Positions 23,242 to 32,591 of a DNA stretch of 57,185 nt are shown in pieces. Where the stretch lies: NCBI GenBank assembly GCA_038042195.1, contig JBBTET010000037.1, positions 1-57,185 on the forward strand, written 5' to 3'. The translations under genes and the position numbers were made by a program. Within the stretch, counting starts at the first letter, position 1. Every line of letters starts with the position of its first letter. Origin of the DNA: JACRIM01 sp038042195. Its GTDB lineage: Bacteria > Planctomycetota > Phycisphaerae > UBA1845 > UTPLA1. The notes below the pieces were generated by a model, which made no database searches, was not told the DNA's origin, and worked only from the letters and a program-made list of their open reading frames with translations.

Positions 23242-25173
23242 TTAGCTCCGTGCCGATGTTTCCTGTTCGGCGGACGCCTGTTTTAGTGCGGCCGTGATGG
23301 CGAGATTCGCCAGGGGCAGCGTCATTTTTCCGAATCGATCCAAGGCCGCGTGTAGCGCATTGCAATCGGTCGATGTCTTGGCCATCTCTCGCAATTCTGA
23401 CAGGTCGGCGAACAGCTCCTCGCGTTCGTCGAGGGGTAGCAGATGGCCGAATCTCTCCAGCGTTTGCTCGGTCTTGTGCGTGTCGAACTCGACTTGATTA
23501 CGCAGGTCGATCAGGCGATGGGCCGTCATATCGTCACGGGCGTGTGTGACGGACTCGGCCTCGATTCGGGCCACTTCTTCTCGCGTCAAACCGTGGGACG
23601 GGATGACTTGAATCTGTGCTTCGGCACCGCTTCGTTCTTCGCGGGCCGAGACGATGAGAATGCCGTTTGCGTCGATCAGGAACTGCACGGCGATTTTTGG
23701 GATGCCGGCCGGCATCGGGGGAATGCTCCGCAGGTCGAACGAGGCGAGACTGCGACAGTCGGCCGCCAGCTCTCGCTCGCCCTGTAGCACGTTGATCTTC
23801 ACATTCGTCTGGCCGTCCATGAAGGTCGTGAAGTGCTCCGTCGCTGCGCAGGGAATTCGGGTGTTTCGCATCATGAGCTTGCCCATCGCGCCGCCCATCG
23901 TTTCGATGCCCAGTGACAACGGCGTGACGTCGAGTAGAAGGGCATCGTCGCGGCGACCGGCGAGAATCTGGCCCTGCACCGCCGCGCCGAGGGCGACGAC
24001 TTCATCGGGATTCAGCGCGGTGTAGAGCGGCCTGCCGAAGAACCGTGCGACGAGTTTGCGAACCAGGGGGATGCGACTGGAGCCGCCAACCATGACGACT
24101 TGTCCGATGTCCGATGTCCCCAGCTTTGCATCCGCGACAGCGCGTCGGCAGCCCTCGATGGACCGCTCAACGAGTGGGGCGATTAGCGTCTCGAACTCTT
24201 CGCGTCGAATGATTCGCCGATAGGTGCGGCCTGTGCCGAGGTCCAGTTCGAGCGTCGCGGTGTCATGTTCGCTTAGTCGAATCTTGACTTCTTCGGCGAA
24301 GAGCCGCAGGGCTTGCTTGGTGGCGGGGCTGTCGATGTTGAGATTGAATTGCTCCGCAACCTCTTTTTGCACGAGCGCAATAATGGCACGATCGAAGTCG
24401 TCGCCGCCAAGATGCGTGTCGCCGTGCGTGGCCAGAACTTCAAAGACGCCGTTGGACAATCGGAGGATGCTGACGTCGAAGGTGCCGCCGCCGAGGTCGT
24501 AGACGGCGATGGTGCCGGTGTTCGCCGGTGTCATCCGGTTGCTGTCGGTCCCGGTGCACTTGTTTTTGTCGCCGATGGGGAGGCTACGTGTCGGTGCCTT
24601 CGCAGTATCACTGCCGTGAGCACCAATCCCATAGGCCAGCGCCGCGGCCGTCGGCTCGTTGACGATGCGCACGACTTCCAGCCCGGCGATTTGGCCTGCA
24701 TCGCGCGTGGCCTGTCGCTGCGCGTCGTCGAAGTAGGCCGGGACGGTGATGACGGCCTTGCGGACGGAATGCCCGAGGTGTCGCTCGGCGCGCAGTTTCA
24801 ACTCGCTCAGGATCATTGACGAGATTTCCTGCGGCGTGCGCGGTTTGCCATCTATCTCGATCTGGACCGTGTCGCGTTGGCCGCGTTCGACTCGATAGGG
24901 CAGATAAGGTAATTCCTTTTTTATGTCGTCCAAGCCCAGGCCGATCAATCGTTTGATGGAATAGACAGTGTGCTCGGGGTTTTCGACCGCGTGACGACGG
25001 GCCTCCCAACCGATGGTGACGCGGCCACCCGGCTCGAATCCCAGTACCGACGGTAGACGCGCCTCACCCGTAGCGTCGCGGATGAGTTGTGGACCACGTT
25101 CGTCGGCATAGGCGACCAGGCTGAAGGTGGTACCCAGGTCGATGCCCAGGATTATTTCCGAGGTCGTCATCAT
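23242..25173 (-). CDS. hscA: Hsp70-type chaperone HscA
   Basis: HscA (643 aa) is the specialised Hsp70 that releases clusters from IscU with its co-chaperone HscB. The nucleotide-binding domain has GIDLGTTFSLVAY, VPAYFDDAQRQATRDAG, NEPTAAALAYG and VYDLGGGTFDVSILR. The substrate-binding domain has LLLDVTPLSLGIETMGG. Residues about 185-219 (from AHGSDTAKAP to TPANTG) form an insertion of about 30 residues that is absent from E. coli HscA, just before the phosphate-2 loop. ATG codons at 25173 and 25170 overlap the hscB stop. Confidence 0.92.
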   Translation of the reverse strand: MMTTSEIILGIDLGTTFSLVAYADERGPQLIRDATGEARLPSVLGFEPGGRVTIGWEARRHAVENPEHTVYSIKRLIGLGLDDIKKELPYLPYRVERGQRDTVQIEIDGKPRTPQEISSMILSELKLRAERHLGHSVRKAVITVPAYFDDAQRQATRDAGQIAGLEVVRIVNEPTAAALAYGIGAHGSDTAKAPTRSLPIGDKNKCTGTDSNRMTPANTGTIAVYDLGGGTFDVSILRLSNGVFEVLATHGDTHLGGDDFDRAIIALVQKEVAEQFNLNIDSPATKQALRLFAEEVKIRLSEHDTATLELDLGTGRTYRRIIRREEFETLIAPLVERSIEGCRRAVADAKLGTSDIGQVVMVGGSSRIPLVRKLVARFFGRPLYTALNPDEVVALGAAVQGQILAGRRDDALLLDVTPLSLGIETMGGAMGKLMMRNTRIPCAATEHFTTFMDGQTNVKINVLQGERELAADCRSLASFDLRSIPPMPAGIPKIAVQFLIDANGILIVSAREERSGAEAQIQVIPSHGLTREEVARIEAESVTHARDDMTAHRLIDLRNQVEFDTHKTEQTLERFGHLLPLDEREELFADLSELREMAKTSTDCNALHAALDRFGKMTLPLANLAITAALKQASAEQETSARS

Positions 25174-25823
25174 GTCGCGCCCTGGGTGTCCGATGACGAT
25201 TGAAGGAGCAGATTGTTCAGGTATTTCAGGGCGTTTAGTTGTTGACGCAACTCGGCCTTGGCGGCGACCGTGCCGGTGTCCAGCGTCGCGCAAATCTCCT
25301 CGATTCGCCGGACGATGGTCTGTTTGCGGTGATCCACGCCATCTTGGATACGCCGAAGCGATTCCGTATCGCCCGTGGACTGCGCGACATCAATGTCCTC
25401 TCGAAGCGACATGACATCGCCCAAGAGGTCGCCGGGGACGCTTTTGTCCTGCGATGCTGACGGTCCACCCACCGTTTCCAGAAGGTACTCGGCGCGCAGG
25501 AACGGATCACGAAGCACATCGTGCGCACGATTCACGGCGGCCGACATGCGCAAGGCGAAGGATTGCATCTCGGCCCCGGTATTCGCGAACTTATCGGGGT
25601 GGATGTTGCGGCTAATGCTCAGATACCGACGGCCCAACTCATCTACGTTGACCGAATAGGCACGAGCAATGCCGAACAGCTCGAAGTAATCCGCGCCCTG
25701 CACATGGTCCATCAACTGGTGGCAATCCTGGCACGCCAGCGGGGCGTGTTGCAGCATTTCGCATGTGCCGCAGCGGACCGGCGTGGCCGTTGGCTGGGAT
25801 TCGTTGGTTAAGTGAATGTCCAT
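25170..25823 (-). CDS. hscB: J-domain co-chaperone HscB
   Basis: HscB (217 aa) delivers IscU to HscA and stimulates its ATPase. The J domain starts YFELFGIARAYSVNVDELGRR and holds the HPD motif in SRNIHPDKF. The C-terminal helical domain (LREDIDVAQS to QLNALKYLNNLL) is the IscU-binding part. Unlike E. coli HscB, it has an N-terminal zinc-finger-like segment with two Cys pairs (RCGTCEM and ACQDCHQ), as in eukaryotic HSC20. The start at 25823 is an ATG without a strong ribosome binding site. It overlaps hscA. Confidence 0.9.
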   Translation of the reverse strand: MDIHLTNESQPTATPVRCGTCEMLQHAPLACQDCHQLMDHVQGADYFELFGIARAYSVNVDELGRRYLSISRNIHPDKFANTGAEMQSFALRMSAAVNRAHDVLRDPFLRAEYLLETVGGPSASQDKSVPGDLLGDVMSLREDIDVAQSTGDTESLRRIQDGVDHRKQTIVRRIEEICATLDTGTVAAKAELRQQLNALKYLNNLLLQSSSDTQGAT

Positions 25824-25931
25824 GTTATGACTAGACAGCTCGCCAGTGGACTGCCAACCGGGCGCGTCCGACGAGCGGGCCGTTTCCGTGCCGTCGGAAA
25901 TCGAACGACGGCGCAATCGATTGGCGCGGCG

Positions 25932-26261
25932 TTAGGCGCTGAAGCTGCTGCCACATCCGCAAGTGTGGCTGGCGTTCGGATTGTTAAACACGAACCCGCG
26001 GCCCATGATTTCGTCTTTGAAGTCGACCGCCGTGCCTTGCAGGTAGATGTGGCTTTTCGGGTCGCAGATGACCCGGACGCCGCCGATCTCCCATTGCTCG
26101 TCGTTCTCGCTCACGTTTTCGGTGAGGTCGAGGGTGTACGAGAAGCCACTGCACCCGCCGCCCTTGACGCCGACGCGAAGAAACGTCTTCTCGGCGTCGA
26201 GCTTCTGCTGCTCGATGATGGTTTTAACTTCGCTTGCCGCTCGTTCGGTGATCTGAACCAT
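25932..26261 (-). CDS. iscA: A-type iron-sulfur carrier IscA
   Basis: This A-type carrier (109 aa) has the three conserved cysteines: GGGCSGFSY near residue 37 and the C-terminal HTCGCGSSFSA. It accepts clusters from IscU and passes them to targets. GAGGAG upstream of the ATG at 26261 sets the start. Its place between iscU and hscB matches the E. coli isc operon. IscA and ErpA are hard to tell apart by sequence; the location favours IscA. Confidence 0.9.
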   Translation of the reverse strand: MVQITERAASEVKTIIEQQKLDAEKTFLRVGVKGGGCSGFSYTLDLTENVSENDEQWEIGGVRVICDPKSHIYLQGTAVDFKDEIMGRGFVFNNPNASHTCGCGSSFSA

Positions 26262-26373
26262 TTTCAAGTCTCCTCTATCGCACCCGTGGATCGGGGCGAA
26301 CATATTCTAGGATGAATCGCTGGCGCGGGCGACCATTCATGGCGCACGTCGCCTATTCACTCGAAACGAATGT

Positions 26374-26781
26374 CTATGCCCCGGCCGTGACGCCAGTTCG
26401 AGATTCGCATTTGGTCTTGTAGTCGCTGATGGCCGCGCGGATTGCGTCTTCGGCCAGCACGCTACAGTGAATCTTTACGGGCGGCAGGGACAGTTCCTTG
26501 ACGATCTCGGTATTCTTGATCGACAGGGCCTCATCCACCGTCTTGCCCTTGACCCACTCGGTGGCCAGGGAGCTGGAGGCGATGGCCGAGCCGCAGCCGA
26601 AGGTCTTGAACTTCGCGTCCACGATCCGTCCGGCCTCGTCGCACTTGATCTGCAACTTCATGACGTCGCCGCACTCGGGCGCGCCGACGATGCCGGTGCC
26701 GACGTTCGGATCGGTCTTGTCGAACGATCCGACGTTTCGGGGGTGCTCGTAATGATCGACGACTTTTTCGCTATATGACAT
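26374..26781 (-). CDS. iscU: Iron-sulfur scaffold IscU
   Basis: The 135-aa scaffold carries the three cluster cysteines (PECGDVM with the neighbouring Asp, TFGCGSAI, KIHCSVLAEDAI). It also has the LPPVK motif that HscA recognises, just before the third Cys. The start is the ATG at 26781, 9 nt from GAGGAG; a GTG at 26787 would be only 3 nt away. It lies directly downstream of iscS. Confidence 0.95.
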   Translation of the reverse strand: MSYSEKVVDHYEHPRNVGSFDKTDPNVGTGIVGAPECGDVMKLQIKCDEAGRIVDAKFKTFGCGSAIASSSLATEWVKGKTVDEALSIKNTEIVKELSLPPVKIHCSVLAEDAIRAAISDYKTKCESRTGVTAGA

Positions 26782-26844
26782 ACTCACGTACTCCTCAAAT
26801 GGAGGGTCCTTTTTATTTCCAGTTCAGTCTTTTCCACTAGTTCA

Positions 26845-28059
26845 TCAGTGATGCGCCCACTGCACCGTCTTCAAATCAATCCCTTCCTGAGCCATTTCGT
26901 AGAGCGGGCTCATCACTCGCAACTTTTCCACGGCCACGCAAACACGCTCGATGGTGTAGTCGATTTCTTCCTCGGTCGTGAAGCGGCCGATGGAGAAGCG
27001 AATCGAGCTGTGGGCCAGGTCGTCGCCAAGGCCCAGGGCCTTGAGCACGTAGCTCGGCTCCAGCGACGCGCTCGTGCAGGCCGAGCCGCTGCTTACGGCG
27101 ATGTCGCTGAAGCCCATCATGAGACTCTCGCCTTCGACATAGAGGAAGCTGATGTTCAGATTATTCGGAATCCGCTGTGTCGAGTGGCCGTTCAGGAAGA
27201 TTTCGTCGAGGCGATTGAAGAGGCCGTCCTTCAAGCGGTCGCGCATTCGGGTGATCTTGGCGATTTCCTCGGGTTGACTTTGCACGCACAACTCGGCGGC
27301 CTTGCCCATGCCGACGATGCCGGGCACGTTCATGGTGCCACTGCGCATGCCGCGCTCGTGGCCACCGCCGTGGACGATGGGTTCGCAGCGCACGCGCGGC
27401 TTCTTCCGCCGGACGTAGAGCGCCCCGACGCCCTTGGGGCCGTAAATCTTGTGACCCGATGCGGAGAGCAGGTCGATGCCCATGTCCTCGACGTCGATGG
27501 GCAGCTTAGCGAAGGTCTGGCAGCAATCGGTGTGGAAGAGGACGCCCTTTTCCTTGCACAGTCGGCCAATGTCCTTGATCGGGTTGATCGTGCCGACCTC
27601 GTTGTTGCCGTGCATGATGGAGACGAGGATGGTCTTGTCCGTCATGGCCTCGCGCACTTGGTCGGCGTGGATCATGCCGTGTTTGTCCACGGGGAGGAAG
27701 GTCACGTCGAATCCGTTTTGCTCAAGGTACTTGCACGGGTCGATGACGGCCTTGTGCTCGATCACCTGCGAGATGATGTGGTTGCCCTTCTCGCGATACA
27801 TGTTGGCGACGCCCTTGATGGCGATGTTGTTGGACTCGGTCGCGCCGCTGGTCCAGATGATTTCTTTGGACGAGGCGTTGATTGCGGCACCGACCTGTTC
27901 GCGGGCATGTTCGACGCCTTCCTCGGCCTCCCAGCCGAAGGTGTGATTGCGGCTGGCGGCGTTGCCGAACTTGGTGGTCATGTAGGGCATCATGGCCTCG
28001 ATGACGCGCGGGTCCATCGGGGTCGTGGCGTTGTTGTCCATGTAAATAGGAAGCTTCAT
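26845..28059 (-). CDS. iscS: Cysteine desulfurase IscS
   Basis: IscS (404 aa) is a PLP enzyme that takes sulfur from cysteine and hands it to IscU. The N-terminus is PIYMDNNATTPMDPRV. The PLP lysine is in ASGHKIYGPKGVG, the histidine stacked on PLP in IEHKAVIDP, and the persulfide cysteine in SSGSACTSASLEPS, a long mobile loop typical of group I desulfurases. The C-terminus (YEMAQEGIDLKTVQWAHH) matches the IscU-binding tail. The ATG overlaps the iscR stop by 4 bp. Confidence 0.96.
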   Translation of the reverse strand: MKLPIYMDNNATTPMDPRVIEAMMPYMTTKFGNAASRNHTFGWEAEEGVEHAREQVGAAINASSKEIIWTSGATESNNIAIKGVANMYREKGNHIISQVIEHKAVIDPCKYLEQNGFDVTFLPVDKHGMIHADQVREAMTDKTILVSIMHGNNEVGTINPIKDIGRLCKEKGVLFHTDCCQTFAKLPIDVEDMGIDLLSASGHKIYGPKGVGALYVRRKKPRVRCEPIVHGGGHERGMRSGTMNVPGIVGMGKAAELCVQSQPEEIAKITRMRDRLKDGLFNRLDEIFLNGHSTQRIPNNLNISFLYVEGESLMMGFSDIAVSSGSACTSASLEPSYVLKALGLGDDLAHSSIRFSIGRFTTEEEIDYTIERVCVAVEKLRVMSPLYEMAQEGIDLKTVQWAHH

Positions 28060-28541
28060 GAAACGTGCTCCGTCTTTAGGGCGACGCCTGCTACTGAGAG
28101 CGGGACGCCGTAGTCTCCGTATTCATCGTCAAATGCAATTTGATCCAGGGTGACCTGATTCAGGAAATCAACCAGTCGGTTGTGTATCTTTTTCACCGGC
28201 AACATCACCGGGCATGAGCAAATCAGCTCGCACGGGGCGTGTCCATTTTCCAATTCGCCCGAGCACTGCACGAATCGCACCGGCCCTTCGGTCGCGCGGA
28301 TGATCGTGGCCAGCGTGATCTCGTCGGCGGGCATGGCCAGGGCGTATCCACCCTTCGTGCCGCGCGTCGAGTTCACGATCTCATGTTGGCACAGGGTCTT
28401 TAGCACATTCACGAGTACCGCCGACGGCACGTTGTACCGTTCGACGATCTCGCGGGCCGTCGAGACTCTGCCGGCATCCTGCCGCGCCAGGTGCGTCAAG
28501 GCGATGAGGGCGTAGTCTGTTTTCTTCGTGAGCGTGAACAT
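28056..28541 (-). CDS. iscR: Rrf2-family iron-sulfur regulator IscR
   Basis: IscR (161 aa) starts with the family signature LTKKTDYALIALTHLARQ and has a winged HTH with ARSR-like STAREIVERYNVPSAVLVNV and GTKGGYALAMP. The cysteines in VQCSGELENGHAPCEL and ICSCPV match the C-x5-8-C-x5-C pattern that binds [2Fe-2S]. In E. coli the cluster-loaded form represses the isc promoter. This gene is first in its operon, so autoregulation is likely. The start is the ATG at 28541; a further 20 in-frame residues upstream are not family-like. Confidence 0.92.
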   Translation of the reverse strand: MFTLTKKTDYALIALTHLARQDAGRVSTAREIVERYNVPSAVLVNVLKTLCQHEIVNSTRGTKGGYALAMPADEITLATIIRATEGPVRFVQCSGELENGHAPCELICSCPVMLPVKKIHNRLVDFLNQVTLDQIAFDDEYGDYGVPLSVAGVALKTEHVS

Positions 28542-28572
28542 GCGGTTACCCTGTTTCGACCTAGCCGGGAGG

Positions 28573-28601
28573 AATATAGCACTAAAAGAGTGCCGTTTCA
28601 A
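28573..28601 (-). promoter_or_regulatory. isc operon promoter with inverted repeat in the spacer
   Basis: On the minus strand, TTGAAA (28601-28596) and TATATT (28578-28573) are 17 bp apart. The spacer holds a perfect 5-bp inverted repeat, GCACT-CTTTT-AGTGC (28593-28579). It abuts the -10 element, where a bound repressor would block RNA polymerase. It is a good candidate for the IscR site, although it differs from E. coli type 1 and type 2 sites. Confidence 0.55.
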
Positions 28602-28713
28602 TACTGAAAAAAGTTGGGGTTGTAAAACGACACATCCATAAGGTCACTGTTAGAAGGCAGTTATGGGAGTTCGACGGGTGTCTAATTGTATCGCAAGATC
28701 AGGAGGCCAAAAG

Positions 28714-30198
28714 TCAATTCGCCTGATACACATTCGAGAATACGTGATCGGCCACGTTGTTCCCAATCGCAATGCCCTCGGTTTTGTCGAAGGACCAGTG
28801 GATGCCGAGGTAGATGCGGCTTTGGCCGTTTTCTTCTTCGGCTTGGGAGAGCGTCGTGAATGATCGCGGCAGCAGCGGGCGGACGTTGCCGAGGTTGTCA
28901 ACCGTTACGCCGTTGTACTCGTCTGAGGTAAAGGTGAAGCCGATGTCGTCCGAGCCGTAAAAGTTCCGCAGCGTTTCAAACAGCGCGCCACCGAAGCCGG
29001 CGTGGCCGGAGGGATATGCCGGGAAGGGGGGCGTGAAGTTCGCGCCGGCCAGATTACTGGCGGGGGCGCAAAGTGGGACGTAAGTCGCGTCGATGGCGGT
29101 GTCGGCATTGCCGTCGAGGTCGCCTTCGCGGATGCCGCTGACCGGCCGCCACAGGTTGTAGTAGTACTTCGACTCCCAGACGGCGATGCCGGCGTCGGCC
29201 ATGGCGATGTTGACCAGCGTGAGCAGCCGGGCCTGTTCCATTCCATTGGTGCCTTGATCGGAGGCGATTTGTCGGGTGATCTGGTTGTACAGGCGGGGCG
29301 GGGCGCAGAGGCTGGGCGTGCCATCATAGGCCCAGAAGTTACCAATTTGCGTTTGCTCCTCGGTACGCGTGGTCGGGGTTGTGATGCCGTCACCGCCGAC
29401 AGATTTTGCTTCGTTGTAGGCGGTGGTGTATTCGGCGCTGGTCATGGCCGGTGGGGCGGGAGCGCGGAATTGGGTGGCGCTGTTGATCGCAAAAGGCTTT
29501 ACTCGGAACCAATTCGGATTGAGCGGCGTCTGGGTCGGATTGATCGGATCGACTCGCCAGTAACCGGGATCAGTGTTGAAGGTGTAGGGATCATCGATCT
29601 CGGAGCCGTCATTGGTGCGCTGGGCGAGGATGGCCGCTGCCGCCGCCTTACCGGTGTTTATTCCGTCGGTCTTGGAGGTGCTGTCGGGAATGGCCGCGAG
29701 GTCATCGGTGAGGTTGTTGTCGAAGATGGAGGTCTGTGCGGGGAAGAGCGACGCCAGCGTGTCGTGCGCCGCTTGGGCGATTGCCGCGGCGATGGATGCG
29801 CCGACGGGTGCCGGGTCGATGCCGGTGTAGCTGTCAAACCCGCCGGCAATAGCGACAACAGAGTCGAACATCGCAATATGAACGATGGCCATCGCGCGGC
29901 TGGCTCGGCAGGGGCCGACTTGCTCTTTGAAGTTTCGCGTCTCGCCTGCCTTCGGGGGGGTGTGATCGAGTCCGCTGGCATCGGTAGCGATCTGGTTCCA
30001 TCGCAGGAAAGCCGTCTTCACGCTGGTGTCGTCAACGGGGAGGAAGCCGAACACATTGCAACCAGGCGACACCAGGGCCAGTGCAATAAGGCACGTGGCG
30101 AGGGTCCATTGGATCGGCCGTCGTGCGAATCCATGATTGGCGGACGGATTAGATGCCAATCGAAGTTGCGAACGAACATTGATTGCACGGTAACGCAT
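28714..30198 (-). CDS. Vanadium-dependent haloperoxidase/PAP2-like lipoprotein
   Basis: This 494-aa exported protein has a lipobox (ALVSPGC, Cys about 47). All three vanadate/phosphate motifs are present: K-x6-R-P in SKYYYNLWRP, PSGH in YPSGHAGFGG, and S-R-x3-G-x-H-x3-D in SRIYLGIHWSFD. The N-terminal part (AMAIVHIAMFDSVVAI) is the helical region of bacterial vanadium chloroperoxidase-like proteins. Whether it oxidises halides or is a phosphatase cannot be settled by sequence. GGAG 8 nt before the ATG supports the start. It appears to be transcribed alone. Confidence 0.85.
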   Translation of the reverse strand: MRYRAINVRSQLRLASNPSANHGFARRPIQWTLATCLIALALVSPGCNVFGFLPVDDTSVKTAFLRWNQIATDASGLDHTPPKAGETRNFKEQVGPCRASRAMAIVHIAMFDSVVAIAGGFDSYTGIDPAPVGASIAAAIAQAAHDTLASLFPAQTSIFDNNLTDDLAAIPDSTSKTDGINTGKAAAAAILAQRTNDGSEIDDPYTFNTDPGYWRVDPINPTQTPLNPNWFRVKPFAINSATQFRAPAPPAMTSAEYTTAYNEAKSVGGDGITTPTTRTEEQTQIGNFWAYDGTPSLCAPPRLYNQITRQIASDQGTNGMEQARLLTLVNIAMADAGIAVWESKYYYNLWRPVSGIREGDLDGNADTAIDATYVPLCAPASNLAGANFTPPFPAYPSGHAGFGGALFETLRNFYGSDDIGFTFTSDEYNGVTVDNLGNVRPLLPRSFTTLSQAEEENGQSRIYLGIHWSFDKTEGIAIGNNVADHVFSNVYQAN

Positions 30199-30359
30199 GG
30201 GACCACTCCAGCGAGGAAGGGGAGAGAACAGAGGACCATTTTATCGCAATTATGGCAGCCGAGTCAATTGGAATTGTGCCACAACTAGACTGTGGGGGGA
30301 TGCACAGAGAACGATGTCGGTGCAGCACAGAAATGCATGGTGTAAGGGATTTCTACGTA

Positions 30360-32390
30360 TTACGGGGCCTTGTTCCGGACCTCACTCCACTGAATGACCT
30401 GTTTCTTGGTAGTGCCGCAGGTTGATGGCGTGTCACCCGACACGCAGCTTCCCGTCGTCGTCCAGTACGTGTTGCCGCCCACGCCACTGAACTGGGCAGC
30501 GGTGTTGGATGGGTAGGAATAGGCGCTGGCCCCGCTGACCTGGACCATGCTTCCGCAGCGTAACTCAGGGTAATACATAGGCGTGGTGATCGTTGCTCCA
30601 GCATCGAGTTTCAGGATGGCACCCTGTTCGAGGATGAACTTGCCCGAGCTTCCGTTGACGACGAGCGAATAGCCTTGAAGATTGAGCGTGCCTTCCGTGA
30701 CCGTCAGTACCTGGCTGCTCTGGTTCAATGTTACATTTCCCGCCAACTTCACCTCGCCGCCGGTACAGCGAACCTTGTTGATCGTGATATTTCTCGGAAA
30801 GACGCCCGTCCCAGACGTGGTGAACAATTGGTCACCACTGCCGTCGAGGATGAAGGGCACGCCGTACCAACTGTTGACGGTCGCGTCTGCACTGGTCAGA
30901 TTGCCGCCGACGTAGATCGCGCCATTCGTCCCTGAGGAGGCAGCCTGAAAGTAATTCACCGAGGTGAGCGTGAAGTTGCCACTTGTCTTCAGCGCGCCGG
31001 CGATGGTGACGCTGTTGCCACCAGTCGCCACTTCGACGTTGCTGAATACCATTCCCGCCGTGCTAGTGATGGTCTTGTCGTAGCCGACGAACTTGACCGT
31101 GCAGTTTGAGGCGTCGACGGTTCCGGTCGTGTAAGCGAAGTTGTTGAATACGCCGATGGAGTCCGTCAGGGTCAATGTGCCCGACGGCTTATTGATCGAG
31201 ATGGTGGGAACAAGGTTGTAGCCCCCGTTTGCTGAGAATGACTGGTTGCCCGTTCCGCTGAACTCGATGATAGTGCCGGGATAACCAATGAGGGCGCTGT
31301 CCATCGTGATGACGTTGCCCTTTGCCGCGATGGTGCCGCTGTTCATGTAATTCACGCTTTTGAGCGTGAACGTCCCGTTCACCGTCATCGTGCCGGACGT
31401 CGTGATGCTGTTGCCGCCGGTGTCATAGGTGACGTTTCCGTAGGTCATCGTGCCCGGCGTCACGGTTTTGTCGTAGCCCACGAAACTCAGTGTGCCCGTT
31501 CCGCAATCCACGGTGCCCGCCGTGTGCGTCCAGTGGTTAAACACACCAACGGAGCCGACGAGCGTGAGCGTGCCCGATGACTTGTTAATAGTCACGGTCG
31601 GTACCAAGGCACCCGTAACTCCGGCCGTCAGCGACTGATTGCCGGTGCCGTTAAACAGAATGATCGTGCCGGGATATCCAATCAAGGCGGTGTCGTTCGA
31701 GATCACGTTCCCCGCGACGGCGAGCGTCCCTGAGTTCATATAATTGACGGAGTTGATTTTGAAATCGTGAGCGACATTGATCGTGCCGGTTACGGTCACG
31801 CTGTTGCCACCCGTGGCGTAAGTGAGATCATAGAAAACTGCGTTGCCGACGTTGACCGTCTTGTCGCCGCCATTCAAGCTGACATATCCGCTATTGTGGT
31901 TGAATGTGCCGCCGGAAATCGTGACGTTTCCGCTCAATTGCAACGAAAACCTCGGGGCAGTAAACGTGCCGCCGGTCATGGCGAAGGGTCCGCCCACAGT
32001 GATGAGTCCGGTGCCACTGCCTCCAGTATCGGTTCCGATGAATGTGCCTCCAGCCACCGATATGCCGGTGGCGCCCACAACCACATTGACATTTGCGGAT
32101 TGAGTGATCGATCCCGGGAACGTGCTCGCGATCGTAATCCCCGCGACGCTCACGTTTGAGTTGATGACGCAATTGCCTGACGCCGTTCCATCAAACAGGG
32201 CGATGTCGCCCGAGCCGGGGACGCTATTGCCAGCCCAGTTTGCAGCGGTGGTCCAGTTCTTGTTCCCCGGGACGTCCCCCTCCCAAGTTCGCGTCGCCCC
32301 TAGGACGACCGATGGAGACACCACGGTCGCAAGTATGGCCAGATAGATGGCGAGAATGATCCGCTGAGAAAGCGTGTCCGCACGTAGCAT
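30360..32390 (-). CDS. Secreted repetitive beta-rich protein
   Basis: The protein has 676 aa. A signal peptide (IILAIYLAILATVVSPSVVLGA) is followed by WEGDVPGNKNWTTAANWAGN, the autotransporter-like NW repeat of planctomycete surface proteins. The body holds at least three tandem units of about 115 residues; each has ATGGNS[VI], SVNYMNSGT, ALIGYPGTII, GTGNQS and FVGYDKT. The third unit is more diverged (SVNYFQAASS, NSWYGVPFIL). A stacked beta-helix is likely. The C-terminus has four cysteines and no sorting signal. AGGAGG about 9 nt upstream fixes the start. The function is probably structural or adhesive. Confidence 0.75.
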   Translation of the reverse strand: MLRADTLSQRIILAIYLAILATVVSPSVVLGATRTWEGDVPGNKNWTTAANWAGNSVPGSGDIALFDGTASGNCVINSNVSVAGITIASTFPGSITQSANVNVVVGATGISVAGGTFIGTDTGGSGTGLITVGGPFAMTGGTFTAPRFSLQLSGNVTISGGTFNHNSGYVSLNGGDKTVNVGNAVFYDLTYATGGNSVTVTGTINVAHDFKINSVNYMNSGTLAVAGNVISNDTALIGYPGTIILFNGTGNQSLTAGVTGALVPTVTINKSSGTLTLVGSVGVFNHWTHTAGTVDCGTGTLSFVGYDKTVTPGTMTYGNVTYDTGGNSITTSGTMTVNGTFTLKSVNYMNSGTIAAKGNVITMDSALIGYPGTIIEFSGTGNQSFSANGGYNLVPTISINKPSGTLTLTDSIGVFNNFAYTTGTVDASNCTVKFVGYDKTITSTAGMVFSNVEVATGGNSVTIAGALKTSGNFTLTSVNYFQAASSGTNGAIYVGGNLTSADATVNSWYGVPFILDGSGDQLFTTSGTGVFPRNITINKVRCTGGEVKLAGNVTLNQSSQVLTVTEGTLNLQGYSLVVNGSSGKFILEQGAILKLDAGATITTPMYYPELRCGSMVQVSGASAYSYPSNTAAQFSGVGGNTYWTTTGSCVSGDTPSTCGTTKKQVIQWSEVRNKAP

Positions 32391-32591
32391 GGCTTCAATC
32401 CTCCTGGGAATCCGAGCCGTTGTTCATCGACAAGAATCCAATTCGGAATGGGCTAATGCAAGGTCGGAATGTCTATGGGACGCGACTAACTTGTGCGGTC
32501 GATAATGGCGTGCGAAGGTGATGATCGTGATAACGACGGACCGCCGTTATCGGCAGCGGCTCTTGAAACAAGCTACGACTCGGAAACCGTT

